In this document: positions 23,960 to 36,548 of the stretch, piece after piece | How the letters are laid out: every line of letters starts with the position of its first letter | Numbering within the stretch: position 1 is the stretch's first letter | NCBI GenBank assembly: GCA_022836615.1 | Contig: MU405251.1 | Span: 126,387-190,386 of the forward strand | Source: Annulohypoxylon bovei var. microspora | Lineage: Eukaryota > Ascomycota > Sordariomycetes > Xylariales > Hypoxylaceae | Length of the DNA stretch: 64,000 bases | Direction: 5' to 3' | Made by a program: the position numbers and the translations under genes | The notes under the pieces: model-generated | Databases searched by the model: none | The model's input: the letters and a program-made list of their open reading frames with translations, nothing else | What the model was told of the DNA's origin: nothing

Positions 23960-25222
23960 AATTTGGCAAAGTTCTCTTCTTCCCCAAGCCACTATTAGAT
24001 TTGAAGAAATGATAAGACATGGCCGACTACTGGTTCCCCACGAGTAACATGGTCGCGATAACATATATGGTTGGCATCTGAGCCTGGTGGGCCAATAAAC
24101 ATACATTGGCGATAGACGACGATAGACGACGATAAGCTATTTCAGTGCTGGCTAAGAGTGAAGCTAGGATAGCACATATGACAAGGTCAGGCTGACGAGT
24201 TTGCCAGAAGCTACTAAGGTCATGATGCTAACGTAACTTGTCAGATCTTCCAGCTAGCTCTACGTGTCACAGCATAGAATTAGTTGATACTAGATATTAT
24301 GCGGTGCTTTAGTTAGGTAGACACTGGCATTCACATGCGTCTAGCGAAGCAGCGTAATAAAAGATTCATATACCTTAATAGGTGCACTTTATAGCGTTTA
24401 CCAAATTTCGTGACGCTGAAGTGCTCTACGCCCGGATATTTTAAAAATAACCGGCAGGTCTCCTGACAATTAAATGGCAGTGTTCTTATGTGAGCTTACA
24501 TATTCTTAAGATTACCAGGTACTAGATAGGCAGTTGTGTAACACTACCGTAATTATATGAGGTCTACATTTAAGGAAGGCTGTAAGTAAGGGATAAGGGA
24601 ATAGAGTAAAGGGAAGCACGTGGATATTACTATACTCTAGTAATACGGCAGCGCGGCATGGCGGTATAGTCCCTTATATTAATCGAAGTTAAATGCCCCG
24701 CCACACATTGAATGGATTAGGTACCGGGCTTGTAGGTACCTAGGTACGATAAACGGGTCGTAAGTACTATGAGTTCATAAAGCCAAAACCCCAAATCCAG
24801 AGCCAAAAAATGGCCTGTGCCCGACGCGGGGAACTCGGCCAAAGCCACGGCGAAAATGGAAATGACCTTAGTTAGCGCAAGATAGCTCGGGATAACCCTG
24901 TATTTACAATGCCTTTACCTTTTATTTCTCCCCCTTTACTCCAAACGCATACCAACCCACACCAACGCATACACCATACACGCTTATCGTTGCAGCACGT
25001 CTGATCGACATTCTACCACAGCAACGAGCAGCGAGCCACGAACCGAACCGAACCCACGAACCCACGCGACTGCGAGGTTGGGTCCCAAGGTTATGAATTC
25101 ACTTCGCAGACACCCGACCGCCTATCATATTTTGTTTTATTCTACCAATACTCCCTTTTCACTCACCTTTGGTCGGGCTTCGTGATGAAATGCCGGCTAC
25201 GTTGTTTGGGCTCTAATCAGAT
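23960..25222. other. Intergenic, upstream of the LDB17-like gene
   Basis: A 1.26-kb gap. It holds a short tandem of GATAGACGAC (24113-24135) and a near-perfect AT-cored palindrome at 24432-24454. A C/A-rich leader (24920-25200) precedes the next gene. No gene is seen. Confidence 0.5.
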
Positions 25223-26932
25223 ATGGCCGACTCAGACACCATTTCCTCGATAGAGAATGAGGAACAATTATGGCATGGTACGTTCCATATTTTCGCTCTG
25301 TTTCCCGTTTCAGTTTCATTTTTTTATTTAATTTCCGTTTCCTTTTCTCTATCTGATACTCTCTTTTGTTGTATACAAACTGATGACTGATTGTTTTAGA
25401 ACTAAATAAAGTCGTCTCTACTCAATGCCCCGCAGAAGCCCACGAGACCATCGATGACGCCTTGCGATTATGGCTCTACCTCGCGTCGCGGTGCAGAGAC
25501 GAGTTCTCTCAGTCCGAAGATGACATCGCGACCTGTTCGCAAAGTCTTCTACACGGAAACCTCTTCCATACCGACCCTGAATACGTGCGCAAACAAATTA
25601 TATACAGTTTGTTGCAGGAAGACGAGGCTGGGCCCCTATACGTCATCGCTATCTTCCTATTGCTTGACGGCCGGGAAGATGAAGCCACGTTTAAGCGAAT
25701 GATTGAGGAGGGATGTTTCCACCGACTAGTCGAGCTAATCAACGGTCGGCAAGATGAGGATCCGGGTTTACATCGATTGCTATTGGATCTAATGTACGAG
25801 ATGTCGCGGATTGAGCAACTCCGCATTGAGGATCTTCTACACGTCGACGATGGATTCGTGACATATTTATTTCAACTTATCGAAGGTTTATCCGACGACG
25901 TGCACGACCCATACCACTATCCAATCATTCGTGTTCTTGTAAGTTGAGATGCACCTATCAATCGTACTTCTACTTATCTATCTATAGCTCGTCCTCAATG
26001 AGCAATACATGGTTGCATCTACGGCCGCCATGAGCCAGCCTACCTCGCCGACTGGGCCGTTGACGAACAGGGTCGTCAAGTGCCTTAGCATATACGGGCC
26101 GAGTTATAGGACATTCGGCGAGAATATCATACTGCTTCTTAATCGCGAGACCGAAACGTCTTTACAGCTTCTTATCTTGAAACTTCTATACTTGCTTTTC
26201 ACCACAAAAGCTACGTATGAATATTTCTATACCAATGACTTGCGAGTGTTGCTCGACGTCATTATCCGAAATCTTCTCGACCTGCCGAATGAATTAATGG
26301 CTTTGCGACATACCTATCTTCGTGTCTTATATCCCTTGCTTGCGCACACGCAGCTTAACCAGCCGCCTCACTACAAAAAGGATGAGGTGCAGAAGCTGCT
26401 TAGGATATTAACCAACTCAGGCAATACCCATTTTGCGCCTGTGGACGAGACTACGATGAGGCTCGTGGATCGCGTAGCCAAGGTCAGGTGGCTATGTGAC
26501 GAGTACGAAGGTATCGGGGCTAGCGAAGTCGCGCGCAAATTCCTCGGCATCAGCCTTTCGCACAACGACTCCGCTAGTAATGTTAGTGTCGTGCACGTGG
26601 CGGCAGTCATGGAGAAGCCAGGCGTGCAGACGCCGAGCCGGAAGGCTGAAGCTAAAGCCGAAAGCGGAATTGGGCTAAAAGCTGATGTCAAGAGCGATAT
26701 ATCGCGCTCGAACTCTAGCGGACACGTAAAAGACGCTTCGAAGCCGAGCAGACCGAAGAAACCGCTTCCCGAAGTACCGAAGCACCGGCACGGGATACCA
26801 TACGCCCCTGCGGAAAGCGGAAATGGTAATAGAAGTTCTAAGAGGCTGCCACCGAAGGCGCCTCCCCCGCGACGCAGGGGCCGGATCAAGCATTCTACCG
26901 AGGCGGTAAAATCTATATCGGAGCTGGTTTAA
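25223..26932 (+). CDS. LDB17: SPIN90/Ldb17 leucine-rich-domain protein (actin assembly at endocytic sites)
   Basis: Predicted 512 aa from three exons: 25223-25277, 25400-25938 and 25988-26932. The first exon is short (MADSDTISSIENEEQLWH) and joins in phase 1. Residues about 25-370 form the helical armadillo-like DUF2013 domain, including ETETSLQLLILKLLYLLFTT and YLRVLYPLLAHTQL. The C-terminal 140 residues are disordered and basic with proline-rich SH3-binding motifs (KPLPEVPKH, RLPPKAPPPRRRGR). In yeast and fission yeast (Ldb17/Dip1) this domain activates Arp2/3 without a mother filament and sets actin patch timing; the PxxP tail binds SH3 proteins. Domain order and length fit. Confidence 0.9.
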
Positions 26933-29109
26933 AGATCGATGGCCTTATTGGCGGGCCCGGAGAAGAGCGAGGGACGTAATTCGAATAATCACCTAGGAGT
27001 GGCGGCATTTTGAGATTGGACTCTTTCTGCCGCGACCAGACTAGCAGAATGGCATCACGAAACATGATACGGGAAACGGCGTAACGGATGGGCGGCTGGT
27101 GCTGATGCCGATAATGTCGCATTCAGGATGCAGACCTGGCATTTGCATAAGCAAGGCGTTTGGGAGGGTTGATAGGGGTACTGCTGTGTTGGTGCGTGTG
27201 TGTGGGTTTTCGTTTGGGAACTGAGTGTGTGAGGGGGTGGGCGAGTGAGGCAAGTGAGCAATTAAATAGTGTTTGAGTCGTTGTATTAGCAGACCTTCGG
27301 CAGGATTATGAAGATATTAATATAATACTACTTATGAAATTTTGATTCTTAGAAGGATGTGTGGGTTGGGAGGAATACATGTAGACTGCGATGCTTGTTC
27401 AGTCTTGACTTTGTAACATCCAGCATTGAGAGTTTCTACCGGAAGATTGCTCCTTAGCAGCTTAGGTAAGTTGATAGGTTCCCTCAGTTACATATGACAA
27501 AGCAACTAGCTGTGGTTGTAAGCTGCACGAGCGCTGATCTGGGCTTGCCCTGTTTCAATGTATGTAGGTACAGTATCGTGGTGCAGCAGACTAAAGCATT
27601 GTCGGGAATAGCTGCGAACTGGCGATGACATAATTCGATTGTTAGCGCTGCAACGACGTTGTTGAAATCCTTGATATGTATGATAATCTTGCCAGGAACA
27701 GGGGTTAGATGTTCGTGATAGTTTGCTTTAGTATAATGAGCAATATGGACTAAGTGAGGGAGATCTTTCGGGCTCACATGTTAAATGGCCTATTAGAGAT
27801 ATTCGATGACTTTGCAAGATTGGCTGACATATATTATAACTACTAAAATAATATAACAGATACAATAGGTAGCATCTAGAATCTAGATACATGATGTCTC
27901 ATGCCGGAACGTTACATTTCCGAGCTATTTCTTGCGAGCTTGTGTATATACAATCTCCCAATGTGAAGTTTGATTTGATGGCTCTGATGGCTGTAGAGAG
28001 AGAAGAAACATTGACGGAGAATCCCGCCCAAGTCAGCAACCGATATTCTACGTCATAGTCCTCTTCTAGTGTGACAAAGCCACAATAGAACCAACCCCAC
28101 CATTTAAGTGCTTGTCAGTTAGATTACCGAAAGCGGATGGTTCGATATGCCAACCGGGAAGCCCCATTGGTAGCAGCCATCAGTACCTTAGGTACTTAGG
28201 TACATTGAGTAAGCTAATCTTATTTGGGTCATTGGTATGGACAAAATGGGCACAGCAAGCTGGGGAAGGCGCAAAGGTGACGACAACGCCATCATCGTCA
28301 CTGCACATCCCTCCAACGCTAAGTTATCCTTTTTTCCTCTCTTCCGTGTCAGTGAATTACCCCCCTTTTTCTTATCATCAACCACGACTCCGACCCTCTC
28401 GTTATGAATACATGTAACATCTGATTTGCAACTTACCTAAGTTGTTAGCCTCCTGAACCACGCTTTGCTTTATATTAGAGCCTGATCGAGTTGTCGCCTA
28501 ACTTCCAAAGTCGAATGACAACGAATACTCTCGAATCGTGTACGTACATTCCATCTGCGATAGCTTCCTTTTAGCTCTTCAATTGGAGCTTAGTCGCTTC
28601 GATTACTCAAACATACTATTCGCATCTTCTCGATAATTATAGCATATAACAATACCTACTTCAACATTTACATGCAATTCACATGATAGCCATATACGTG
28701 ATCATTTAGGCTGACTTGGTGGCTGTTACGTAGGATCATATCCAAGCCCTCAGATACACAGCGTCGAAACTGCAAGCCGACAACCCATAGGTTGCTGGAG
28801 CCGGAGAAGCCTATTCGTTACGCCGTCTGCCACTACCGACTACCTCAAACTCTATGCATCTATCATCTACGAAGCCAATATAAATTGTCCTGTCGTGCTA
28901 CCTACTTCCCTAGGCAAGCATTCTAAAAGAATCTAAGGTGCGCTAGAGAAACCGCAAGACTGTGATCATCAAAGCCGCGGACTAGCCGGCTCTTGGTCCT
29001 TCTCTTGATTCTTCCTAGTTCTAAACCTTCTGAGTTGCTTAGGTGTATGCGTCTTTATCTAGTAAGATTCTAACCCGCCACTTGCGTCTAGGGTTGCGTC
29101 AACAGGTTC
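26933..29109. other. Intergenic, 2.2 kb upstream of the SLM1-like gene
   Basis: No gene is supported. The ORF on the minus strand at 27484-27777 starts at GTG and has no recognisable domain, and those at 27041-27261 lie in GT-rich sequence. The long leader-like stretch before 29110 (several hundred bp with in-frame stops) may be a long 5' UTR or promoter. Confidence 0.5.
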
Positions 29110-31922
29110 ATGTCTGCCAAGCCTTTACCACCCGCTCCTCCCAGCATCAATTCTAATATGAATCAGCCCGCTGCCGCCGCTGCCCTGGATCCAGGAGGAT
29201 TTCAAAGTAACGGCGGTGTAGGTGGAAACTACTCGAGGCCTAACTCCGGCAGTTACTTCACGTACCACCAGCCACAAAGAGCTGTCGTTGATGACGAAAC
29301 ATTGTCCAACACTCTAGCCAATTCTTACACAGCACCGCCCCAGAACGATAACCGCCAACCCAAGTTTACCGAGGAGTGGGATGCGAGTGTGAGAGGAAGC
29401 TCAGTCGTCGACGGTCCAACTTCCCAACAGAATAATTATCCGCATTCCACCATGCAGCGCGCCAATTCCGTATCCTCGCGGCAAGACGTCATCACCGGCG
29501 ATAGTGCGAGTGTTCATGGTATGTCCTTATCGAGAGGGAATACCTTGAAGAAAAAGAGCTCGCTGCGAAGGAGTGGTAGTCTCAAGCGTAGCAGCAGTCG
29601 CAGGAGCATGAAGGCCGGTAGTGTTAGAAGCCTCGCCCTTCAGAGCTCGCATGACTCGGACGAGATCCATAGCGCATTCTACTGCCCCGTGCCGACTTCG
29701 GGCAGCCCGACAGAATTACTATCCACTAGGTTTCAAGGTAAGTTGAGACATTTTTGGTGTATACCGATTTTGCATCGTATTGTTGGCTTGTCGTTGACAT
29801 TTCTATGTAGCATGGCGGAAAACTCTCAAGGACCTTATTGCGTATTTTCGGGAGATACAATCGCATTATGAGCACCGGTCTAAGTCGCTCCTGAAACTTG
29901 CCAATGTCCTCAACAATACATCTACGCCCGCCGGCTTTCTTGCCTCCGGCGGAATAGACGACGCGCTCCAAATCCTCAGGAATTACCACAAGAATGCGAT
30001 TACGGAGGCTAACAAAGCTCGGGAAATCGAAGAAGACGTTATCCTTGCATTGACAGGCCTAAGAAGCGACCTTAACCAGAAGATAAAAGAGATCCGGAGC
30101 TTGTCCAGCGATTTTAAGAATTCGGTAGAAAAGGAGATGGACGGAACTCGAAAGGCTGTCAACGCGCTGCAAGAAATCATAGGGCAAAATGAGTTGGACT
30201 CTGCGATGACTACGGGGAAACAGGACCCCTACCTTTTGCGATTAGCAGTAGATCGCCAGCTTGAGAAGCAACTTGACGAAGAGAATTATTTGCACAAGGT
30301 AAAGCGACTCCCAAATTTCTGGCGAGGACACAATCTTACAAGGAGTAGGCATATTTGAACCTCGAATCGTCTGGCAGAGAGCTAGAGTCTATCGTTGTGG
30401 GTGAGATTCAAAAATCATATAATGCGTATGTTGGTATTATCAAGCGTGAATCAGACGCAGCCTACAACGCTATCGATGAACTCCGAGCCGGCCCTATCGC
30501 AATGCCCAAGGACCATGAATGGGTCAGCTTTATCCAAAGAGACTCACAGTTTATCGACCCTGATGTCGCATTGAGGTCTGCCGAACACATTCATTATCCA
30601 GGACGAGACCACTTCGCGTGCCAAGAAATCCGCGCAGGCCTACTTGAGCGCAAGAGCAAGTATCTGAAGAGCTACACAGCCGGATGGTAAGAAATTTCTA
30701 TTTTGATTTACGAGCTAGCTAATGTGATGATAGGTACGTGTTGTCGCCAACTCACTTACATGAATTCAAATCTGCAGATAAGACCCAGGCGCCGGTCATG
30801 TCACTATATCTACCTGAGCAGAAGCTCGGCTCTCACTCCACCGAAGGAGGTTCTTCCAACAAGTTTATCCTAAAGGGGCGGCAGACAGGATCTATGCACC
30901 GCGGTCATACTTGGGTCTTCCGTGCTGAAAGCCATGACACCATGATGGCTTGGTATGAGGATATCAGGGCCCTCACCGAGAAGTCTGCTGAGGAGCTTAG
31001 CAATTTTGTTCGAGGCCATGCTCGCACGTATTCTAGAACTTCACAGCGAACTACGAGCTCGGACGGTATGGTAGACGACGAGGACGAGGAGCCCTTCGCG
31101 GTCGATCCCGCCGTTGCTAGCCCAGGCTCTCGCCAAGAGTCCCTCCAGAATCGACCCGAACCAGGGGGACGGTTCCCTTCTGACCTCCAGATTAACGCAC
31201 AGAGAGGTTTGCAAGTACCGCGCTCTCCTAGTAGTGTCGGCTCGGGGTACCTCGTAAACGAATACGCGATGACGGGCGCCAACGCGAACAACGACGCAGA
31301 CCGCGATGTGATCGCGGCCGCCGGCGCACTACCAGGTAGTGGCCTTGGCGAGCCGTACCCCATGAATCAGGCATCGATGCTTCAGGTTGGGCAGTCCTAC
31401 GGGAACACACCGAGCGTGAGAATGGACCAGGCACATAGTCGCGCGGCAGTTATTGACCACGAAGCACGAGCAGATGGCGTAAACCCGTACAGCGGAGAAC
31501 CTATCAGTCAACAACCACAGCCCCAACGAGGAGCTCCAATGGTAGTGGTTCCGGGGCCGGGGTCCACGGGCACGCCGCAGACGCTGGAGACGAGCATTAG
31601 TCAAGACTCGGGCAACGCGGGCGGCGCGTACGAGGTGATGCTGACGGATACCCAGCAACAGCAGCAGCAGAAGTACGCCCCCGTCCCAGTGAGCCAGAAG
31701 AGGGAGCAGCCCCTGGTTATCGGGGCCGGGAACGGGTTCACGAAGCCGTTACCTAACGCGGCGACGGGAGGCGCGCCATTCGCGGCGGCTAACGGCCAGT
31801 ATACACAGATGTCACAGGGACAGGGGCAGCCCAGGCCGTACGGCGACCGCACAAACAGCAATCCCCACGTCCCCGGCGAGTACCCTAGGAGCACGCCGGG
31901 AGGGACGCCGGGGGCATGCTAG
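29110..31922 (+). CDS. SLM1: SLM1/SLM2-like PH-domain protein (PI(4,5)P2 and TORC2 effector)
   Basis: Predicted 880 aa from four exons: 29110-29737, 29811-30298, 30349-30686 and 30734-31922. Residues about 1-200 are disordered with basic Ser/Arg-rich motifs (SSLRRSGSLKRSSSRRSMK), likely kinase sites. Residues about 210-480 form the F-BAR-like helical region (AWRKTLKDLIAYFREIQSHY onward). A PH domain follows from about residue 480 to 600 (ERKSKYLKSYTAGWYVLSPT, HTWVFRAESHDTMMAWYEDI). The remaining tail is disordered with a poly-Gln stretch near 31653. Slm proteins sit at eisosomes and the plasma membrane and link PI(4,5)P2 and membrane stress to TORC2-Ypk signalling. Frame is kept at all joins (phases 1, 0, 2). 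Confidence 0.9.
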
Positions 31923-34625
31923 ATAACCCTTGTGATCTTCACATGCATGGGTGGTTGGGCTTGGTTGAGTTGGGTATGGGTGCGACCTAGAAACTAGAGT
32001 GGTTGTTTATTCGTTCTGTCAATCAATGGTAGCGGTTGTTACGGCCTGTCAAGCAAATTCAAAGGCAGCGGTTGCTATCCATAGAAAACGGAAAATGCCG
32101 GATACAGCAAGGCAAGAGGAGGCTCTCGTGTTTTCAATTCGATTCGATTCCTTCCAAGCGATAGATGTTACCAAGTGGTATACCTTTTTCCGATATACCT
32201 TTTTTCCCACCTGCTCGGCGTTGGTTTTTATCGTTTGAGTTTGCGTTTTTAAGTATACCTCGTGGCGGAATTTTGTCTTTGTCTTGAGCGAAGGGAGGCC
32301 GCGGTCAGAATCAGAATAGAGTCGGCTGCCCTCTCGTCTCTTTCGGTGGGCGGGTGGCTTTGGACTTGGAATGTGAATAGGCAGCGGGGAGAACCGGGAG
32401 CGGGTTGGGTACACGGAGATATGGCGGATGGGATCAGCGTGTGGGCGCGTAGGTATACAAACAGATCAGACAGACAGAAAACTATGGAATACGAATTCTT
32501 GCGTGTCGTTTGGGTTTGGCTGCGTCGTGGTGTTCTTGTTGTGGGCGTGATTTAGATGGTGTCAATGGGGTGAGAATATATACTTCGCAAGTGGTGGCCT
32601 TGGTGGAAGAGGCCTGAGGGCTGAGATGCGTTGGTGTTAGATATATTGATCGTAATACCTAGTAGAATGTTATTGTTGTCTTCCCTACCTCTTCAACACC
32701 TTTGGTTTGATTTATTCATATTATGAATGGAGGCTAAGGTCTAGCAACTTGCAAACGAAAACTAGATCATAGGATCTTAGGGAGTCCTGTGACATATGAA
32801 TTTTAATATGATCCATCGATACGGGCTCTGTCTCCGCGGCCTTATTCCTACGGCTTCGACGGCCCCTTGATTTGCCCATTTTGAGATATGTGTAGGTATT
32901 GCATGTAAAAGAGGAAGCTCTCGCCATTTGGATTATTGGTCAATGGTTGCAAGCCACACTAAATGGAAATTATTACGCCGGTTATAGGCCAGGATCGCCA
33001 CGTGGTTGTAGGGGTTATTTGCGCGCCAAGGTCAGGAACCAACATCTTAAATCTTCTGGTGGACGAAGATGCCAAATCATGAAGCTGTCCGTTCAAATCA
33101 CAAGCACGAAAATAAAAACCAGGACATTTCCAGCAAGAGAAAATATGTAATACTAAGTAAGTATCACTTGGTCTAGTTAGTTACTACATAGAAACGAACA
33201 ACCGACACGTCAAAGTATGTAAGTTACAAGCCACGACTTCATACATATGTATATTGCCAAGTATTTAGATATCACCGAAATGTCATCTGCCAAGCAACAA
33301 AATAAGGACACCCGCTGATTTCAACAAATGCCAAGTTACATTACGTTTACACACATCCGCAGTCCCGAAGCTTCTCGGACAGCCTTAGACTTGCCTCTTC
33401 ACAAAGAAGAATCGACGGGTTACAAGAGTCGGGAAATATCCATCATACCCAGGGCACGTATCTCGGCTTCACTGCTACGAGTAGGTTAGGCAAACCACAC
33501 CATCTACGAATGCCACCACGTACGGACCAGAGCCGTATAACATTCCATTCATTCTGACCTTCCTTCCCTTTTGGCACCTGTGTGTGGTAGAGCCGCATCA
33601 GAGTTTGATCCGACGACATTTTCAGTTTTCCTACAAGGCACCTAAATACCTACGTAGAAGTATGCGTGTCATGGAAGGGATGGAACGCCGAGAAGGGTGT
33701 CTTATTAGCACGTAGAAACGCAGTCCAGCACCCAGACCTTTAAGATTTCTGTCTCACTACTATAGAACGCAATATATAACGAGCCCTTGCCATTCATTCA
33801 TTCCCCGTGTGTGTAGTGTAGAATATATGACCATCCAGTTTCCCCCAGAAACTCAAGAGACCAATAGCCTAACCCCCATCTAATCAATCATACGAGCCTC
33901 GTATGTATGTTATGTACCTCCTCACCACCGGTCAGCAATCCAATCCCCTCGCCTGCATCTGCAGCCGACATCCGCGCAGCGGGCCATCCACCGTGCCACC
34001 TCCTCACGAAAAGCGCATCGCCCTCCCGCCGCTCTAATAGGTCCTAGCAGCACGCATCAGATTACCAGGCCCAAAATACTCCTAGTCCGGCCCGCAACAA
34101 GGTTGCCGGAGAATTAGGACGCGCGTCGCCACGCATTTCAGGGTATAATTTTTTTCTACTTAGGAAGACCCTTTTCTCGCGCAGAGTCCATATATTTAGA
34201 CGCTGCCTAGGTAGGTATTCGCTGATGGAGGTTTAAAAAAAGTGTTGGATGCAATTCATATACAGGAAGTGTGGATGCAATCCGGAATAACATATCTACT
34301 ACGGTACGCCTCGCCCTCGACCCTCGCCCTCCGTTCGCCCTTCGTAACCAACCCGTCCGTAGCATGTATATATCAAAAACAAAAATCCGCGAAACCCAAT
34401 GCTGCGCGTCATTTCCCGTGCGTGAATCCGCCCAACCTGCCAGCACCTGTTTGTACGGAATTTGGGCCGCGGTCGGTTTCGTTTCGTATGCAAGTACCCA
34501 GGAACGCCATGCAAAAAAATGTCATGGGACATGAGGTGCGGGACAACATATATCGCGCTCTTCACGTCCCCCTCCTCCTCGCCTGTTTACTTTAACTCTT
34601 AGCTCAGAAGCTACTGCTGCTACGG
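31923..34625. other. Gene-poor intergenic region, 2.7 kb
   Basis: This lies between the convergent 3' ends of the SLM1-like gene and the membrane glycosyltransferase-like gene. Small ORFs exist on both strands but none shows a domain, codon bias or an exon chain. TA-rich and GT-rich tracts are scattered through it. It could hold 3' UTRs, an antisense or non-coding transcript, or fast-evolving short genes; nothing is called. Confidence 0.5.
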
Positions 34626-36548
34626 TTACCGTCCTAGGCCGCCTTCTGCTCTGAAGCCATCGCACAACAGGTCCCACGGCTTCTTTTGGTTATTCGGCGC
34701 GCAGACAGCCTCGTTGGCAAAGGCCCGATACCGGTCGAGGAGGTCACTCTTGGTTATGCCGTTGTGTTGGGTGAAGAAGCTGAAGTGGCCGACTACGGAG
34801 CGCGTGTCGATGAGGAATGGCCGCCCGATACGTCTGGGGATGTCCGCGGTGATATCCTGCTCGTCGTCATCCGCAATGGGAAGCTGATCCCTGATATCGG
34901 AACCCCAGACCGCGCAGAAGTTTAGGTTGTACCGGTTGAATCCGGTGTCGTAGGTCTGCTCGCCACCAGGACCTTTCCCATCACTAAGGACGACTGCAGT
35001 GGCATTCGGTTTTGAAGAGTTCTCCGGGTAGCGGATGTTTCTACCGAAGAAGTAGCGGTACATCTTGTTCTGCTCGAGATTATATAACAGCGAATATTGT
35101 TGCTGAGCACCAATGGCCCACGATTTCCACGCTGCACCGAAAGCAATCGCATCCGAGCCGCGGTCCTGGTCATATTTGCCCATCGGGGTCTTGAGCAGGT
35201 CATAGTGGTCGTCGGATATGAGGAGCCACGGGTGGCCACGGTACGGGGGCTTGATATCCATGAGATCATAATCTGCGACTAGTTCCTCTTCGGGATACCT
35301 CTTTTTCTCCGATACCCGCCACGATTCTGACGCGAGGAACGAAGGCTTGCTACTCGCATCCGGAAGGAAGGGGTGGATGGCACCATAGTGATATTGTTCC
35401 ATGCCTGTGACAGGGCTGTTGACTAAGTTCGCCGAAATAGCATATGGATGAGGAAGGGCGATACGAGTGTGGACGAGCTGAGGGATAGCGTCTTGGTGGA
35501 TATATACCTGAGTCATGAGGTTAGTCAATGCTTCTCCCCAATCTCCGGTTCTGATCTTGCTCGAAATGGGAGCGAAACGCAGTAGGTGGCAAAGTAGGCT
35601 ACTTACAATATCGTCATCTATCTTGACATAGATGGTGTTGTCCTCAACCGCATAGTTCCACATGCACTTGTACTTTTTACCTTCGCAAACTCCCTTGCCC
35701 ACGAGTTTGTAGCCGGGCGTTTTCTGGACGAGTTCTTCGACCCAAGTAACATCCTCCTCGACCGTAGTATGGGCCATGAACCATACTTCGTCGAAGTAAC
35801 CGCCGTTGGATGCCAAGTTCTGCTGGAGGTAACAGTCTAGAAGGTCCACATATCTCTTGCGACCATAGAAGACCATACCAATGACCTTAATGCCAGCCGG
35901 TTTCTTCCAACCACCTTGGGGAGCGATGCTATCCAGCTTGATCTTATCGGCGCGATCCGCCTCTTGCAGTTTGTAAGATCCATCTTCATTTACGGGCCAT
36001 GTAGTGCAATATTCGCTCTCGGGTTTTGGCTTTTTCTCCTTGGGTTTCTCCTTCTCTTTCTCGGCTGGCTCTTCGACTTTCTCGGACGGCGCAGTTGATT
36101 CGGGCGCAGCTACAGACTTAGAGGGAGACGCGGATGCAGACGTAGGTTTCGTCTCGTGAGTTGCAACTATTGATGTCACTTGAGCTATTGCGGTAGTCGG
36201 CGTCGGCGTCGGCGTCGGCGTCGTCGTAGGAGAGACGTCGACATCTGTTTGATGCTGGGTAGGTTTTGCAGGAGAGTATGGATTAAAGATGAATAAGGTT
36301 ATGAGTAGAGAGACAAGGATAGCGAATGTGAAGTATCTAAGGTTGAATTTGCGGGCGGGTAGCCAACTTGGCATCGGTATAGACTGGATACGACGCCATA
36401 TTGAATTATGGTCAGATCTATGCGGCGAAGACCAGTTTTGACTGTCTTCGTGTTCGCTGAAATCGAATTCCTCGCTGCTCGACGACTGACTCTCCTTGGA
36501 AAGCAACTGGGCGGAGGACTCGACGTCCTTATCCCACTGCTCCTTCAT
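34626..36548 (-). CDS. Type II membrane glycosyltransferase-like protein
   Basis: Predicted 607 aa from exons 36548-35607 and 35507-34626. The intron (35606-35508, GTAAGT to CTCAG) is 99 nt and stop-free, so it can be read through as a 640-aa form; splicing is preferred because it joins KIDDDI directly to VYIHQDAIPQLV. The N-terminus is cytosolic and Ser/Asp-rich, with one transmembrane helix at about 71-90 (FTFAILVSLLITLFIF). A lumenal stalk follows with a Thr-Pro run encoded by a hexanucleotide repeat and Lys/Glu-Pro-rich sequence. The globular part begins near EYCTTWPVNED. GIKVIGMVFYGRKRYVDLLD and a DDD motif resemble Golgi glycosyltransferases using a DXD metal site. The donor, acceptor and family are unknown to me. 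Confidence 0.75.
   Translation of the reverse strand: MKEQWDKDVESSAQLLSKESQSSSSEEFDFSEHEDSQNWSSPHRSDHNSIWRRIQSIPMPSWLPARKFNLRYFTFAILVSLLITLFIFNPYSPAKPTQHQTDVDVSPTTTPTPTPTPTTAIAQVTSIVATHETKPTSASASPSKSVAAPESTAPSEKVEEPAEKEKEKPKEKKPKPESEYCTTWPVNEDGSYKLQEADRADKIKLDSIAPQGGWKKPAGIKVIGMVFYGRKRYVDLLDCYLQQNLASNGGYFDEVWFMAHTTVEEDVTWVEELVQKTPGYKLVGKGVCEGKKYKCMWNYAVEDNTIYVKIDDDIVSSLLCHLLRFAPISSKIRTGDWGEALTNLMTQVYIHQDAIPQLVHTRIALPHPYAISANLVNSPVTGMEQYHYGAIHPFLPDASSKPSFLASESWRVSEKKRYPEEELVADYDLMDIKPPYRGHPWLLISDDHYDLLKTPMGKYDQDRGSDAIAFGAAWKSWAIGAQQQYSLLYNLEQNKMYRYFFGRNIRYPENSSKPNATAVVLSDGKGPGGEQTYDTGFNRYNLNFCAVWGSDIRDQLPIADDDEQDITADIPRRIGRPFLIDTRSVVGHFSFFTQHNGITKSDLLDRYRAFANEAVCAPNNQKKPWDLLCDGFRAEGGLGR
36180..36225. 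repeat. GTCGGC hexanucleotide microsatellite in coding sequence
   Basis: About four GTCGGC-type units encode the Thr-Pro run in the stalk of the type II membrane protein (minus strand). Length variation here would change stalk length without breaking frame. Confidence 0.6.

Noticed and set aside
27484..27777. 97-aa minus-strand ORF
   Set aside because: It begins at GTG, has no recognisable domain and no flanking exon; likely chance.
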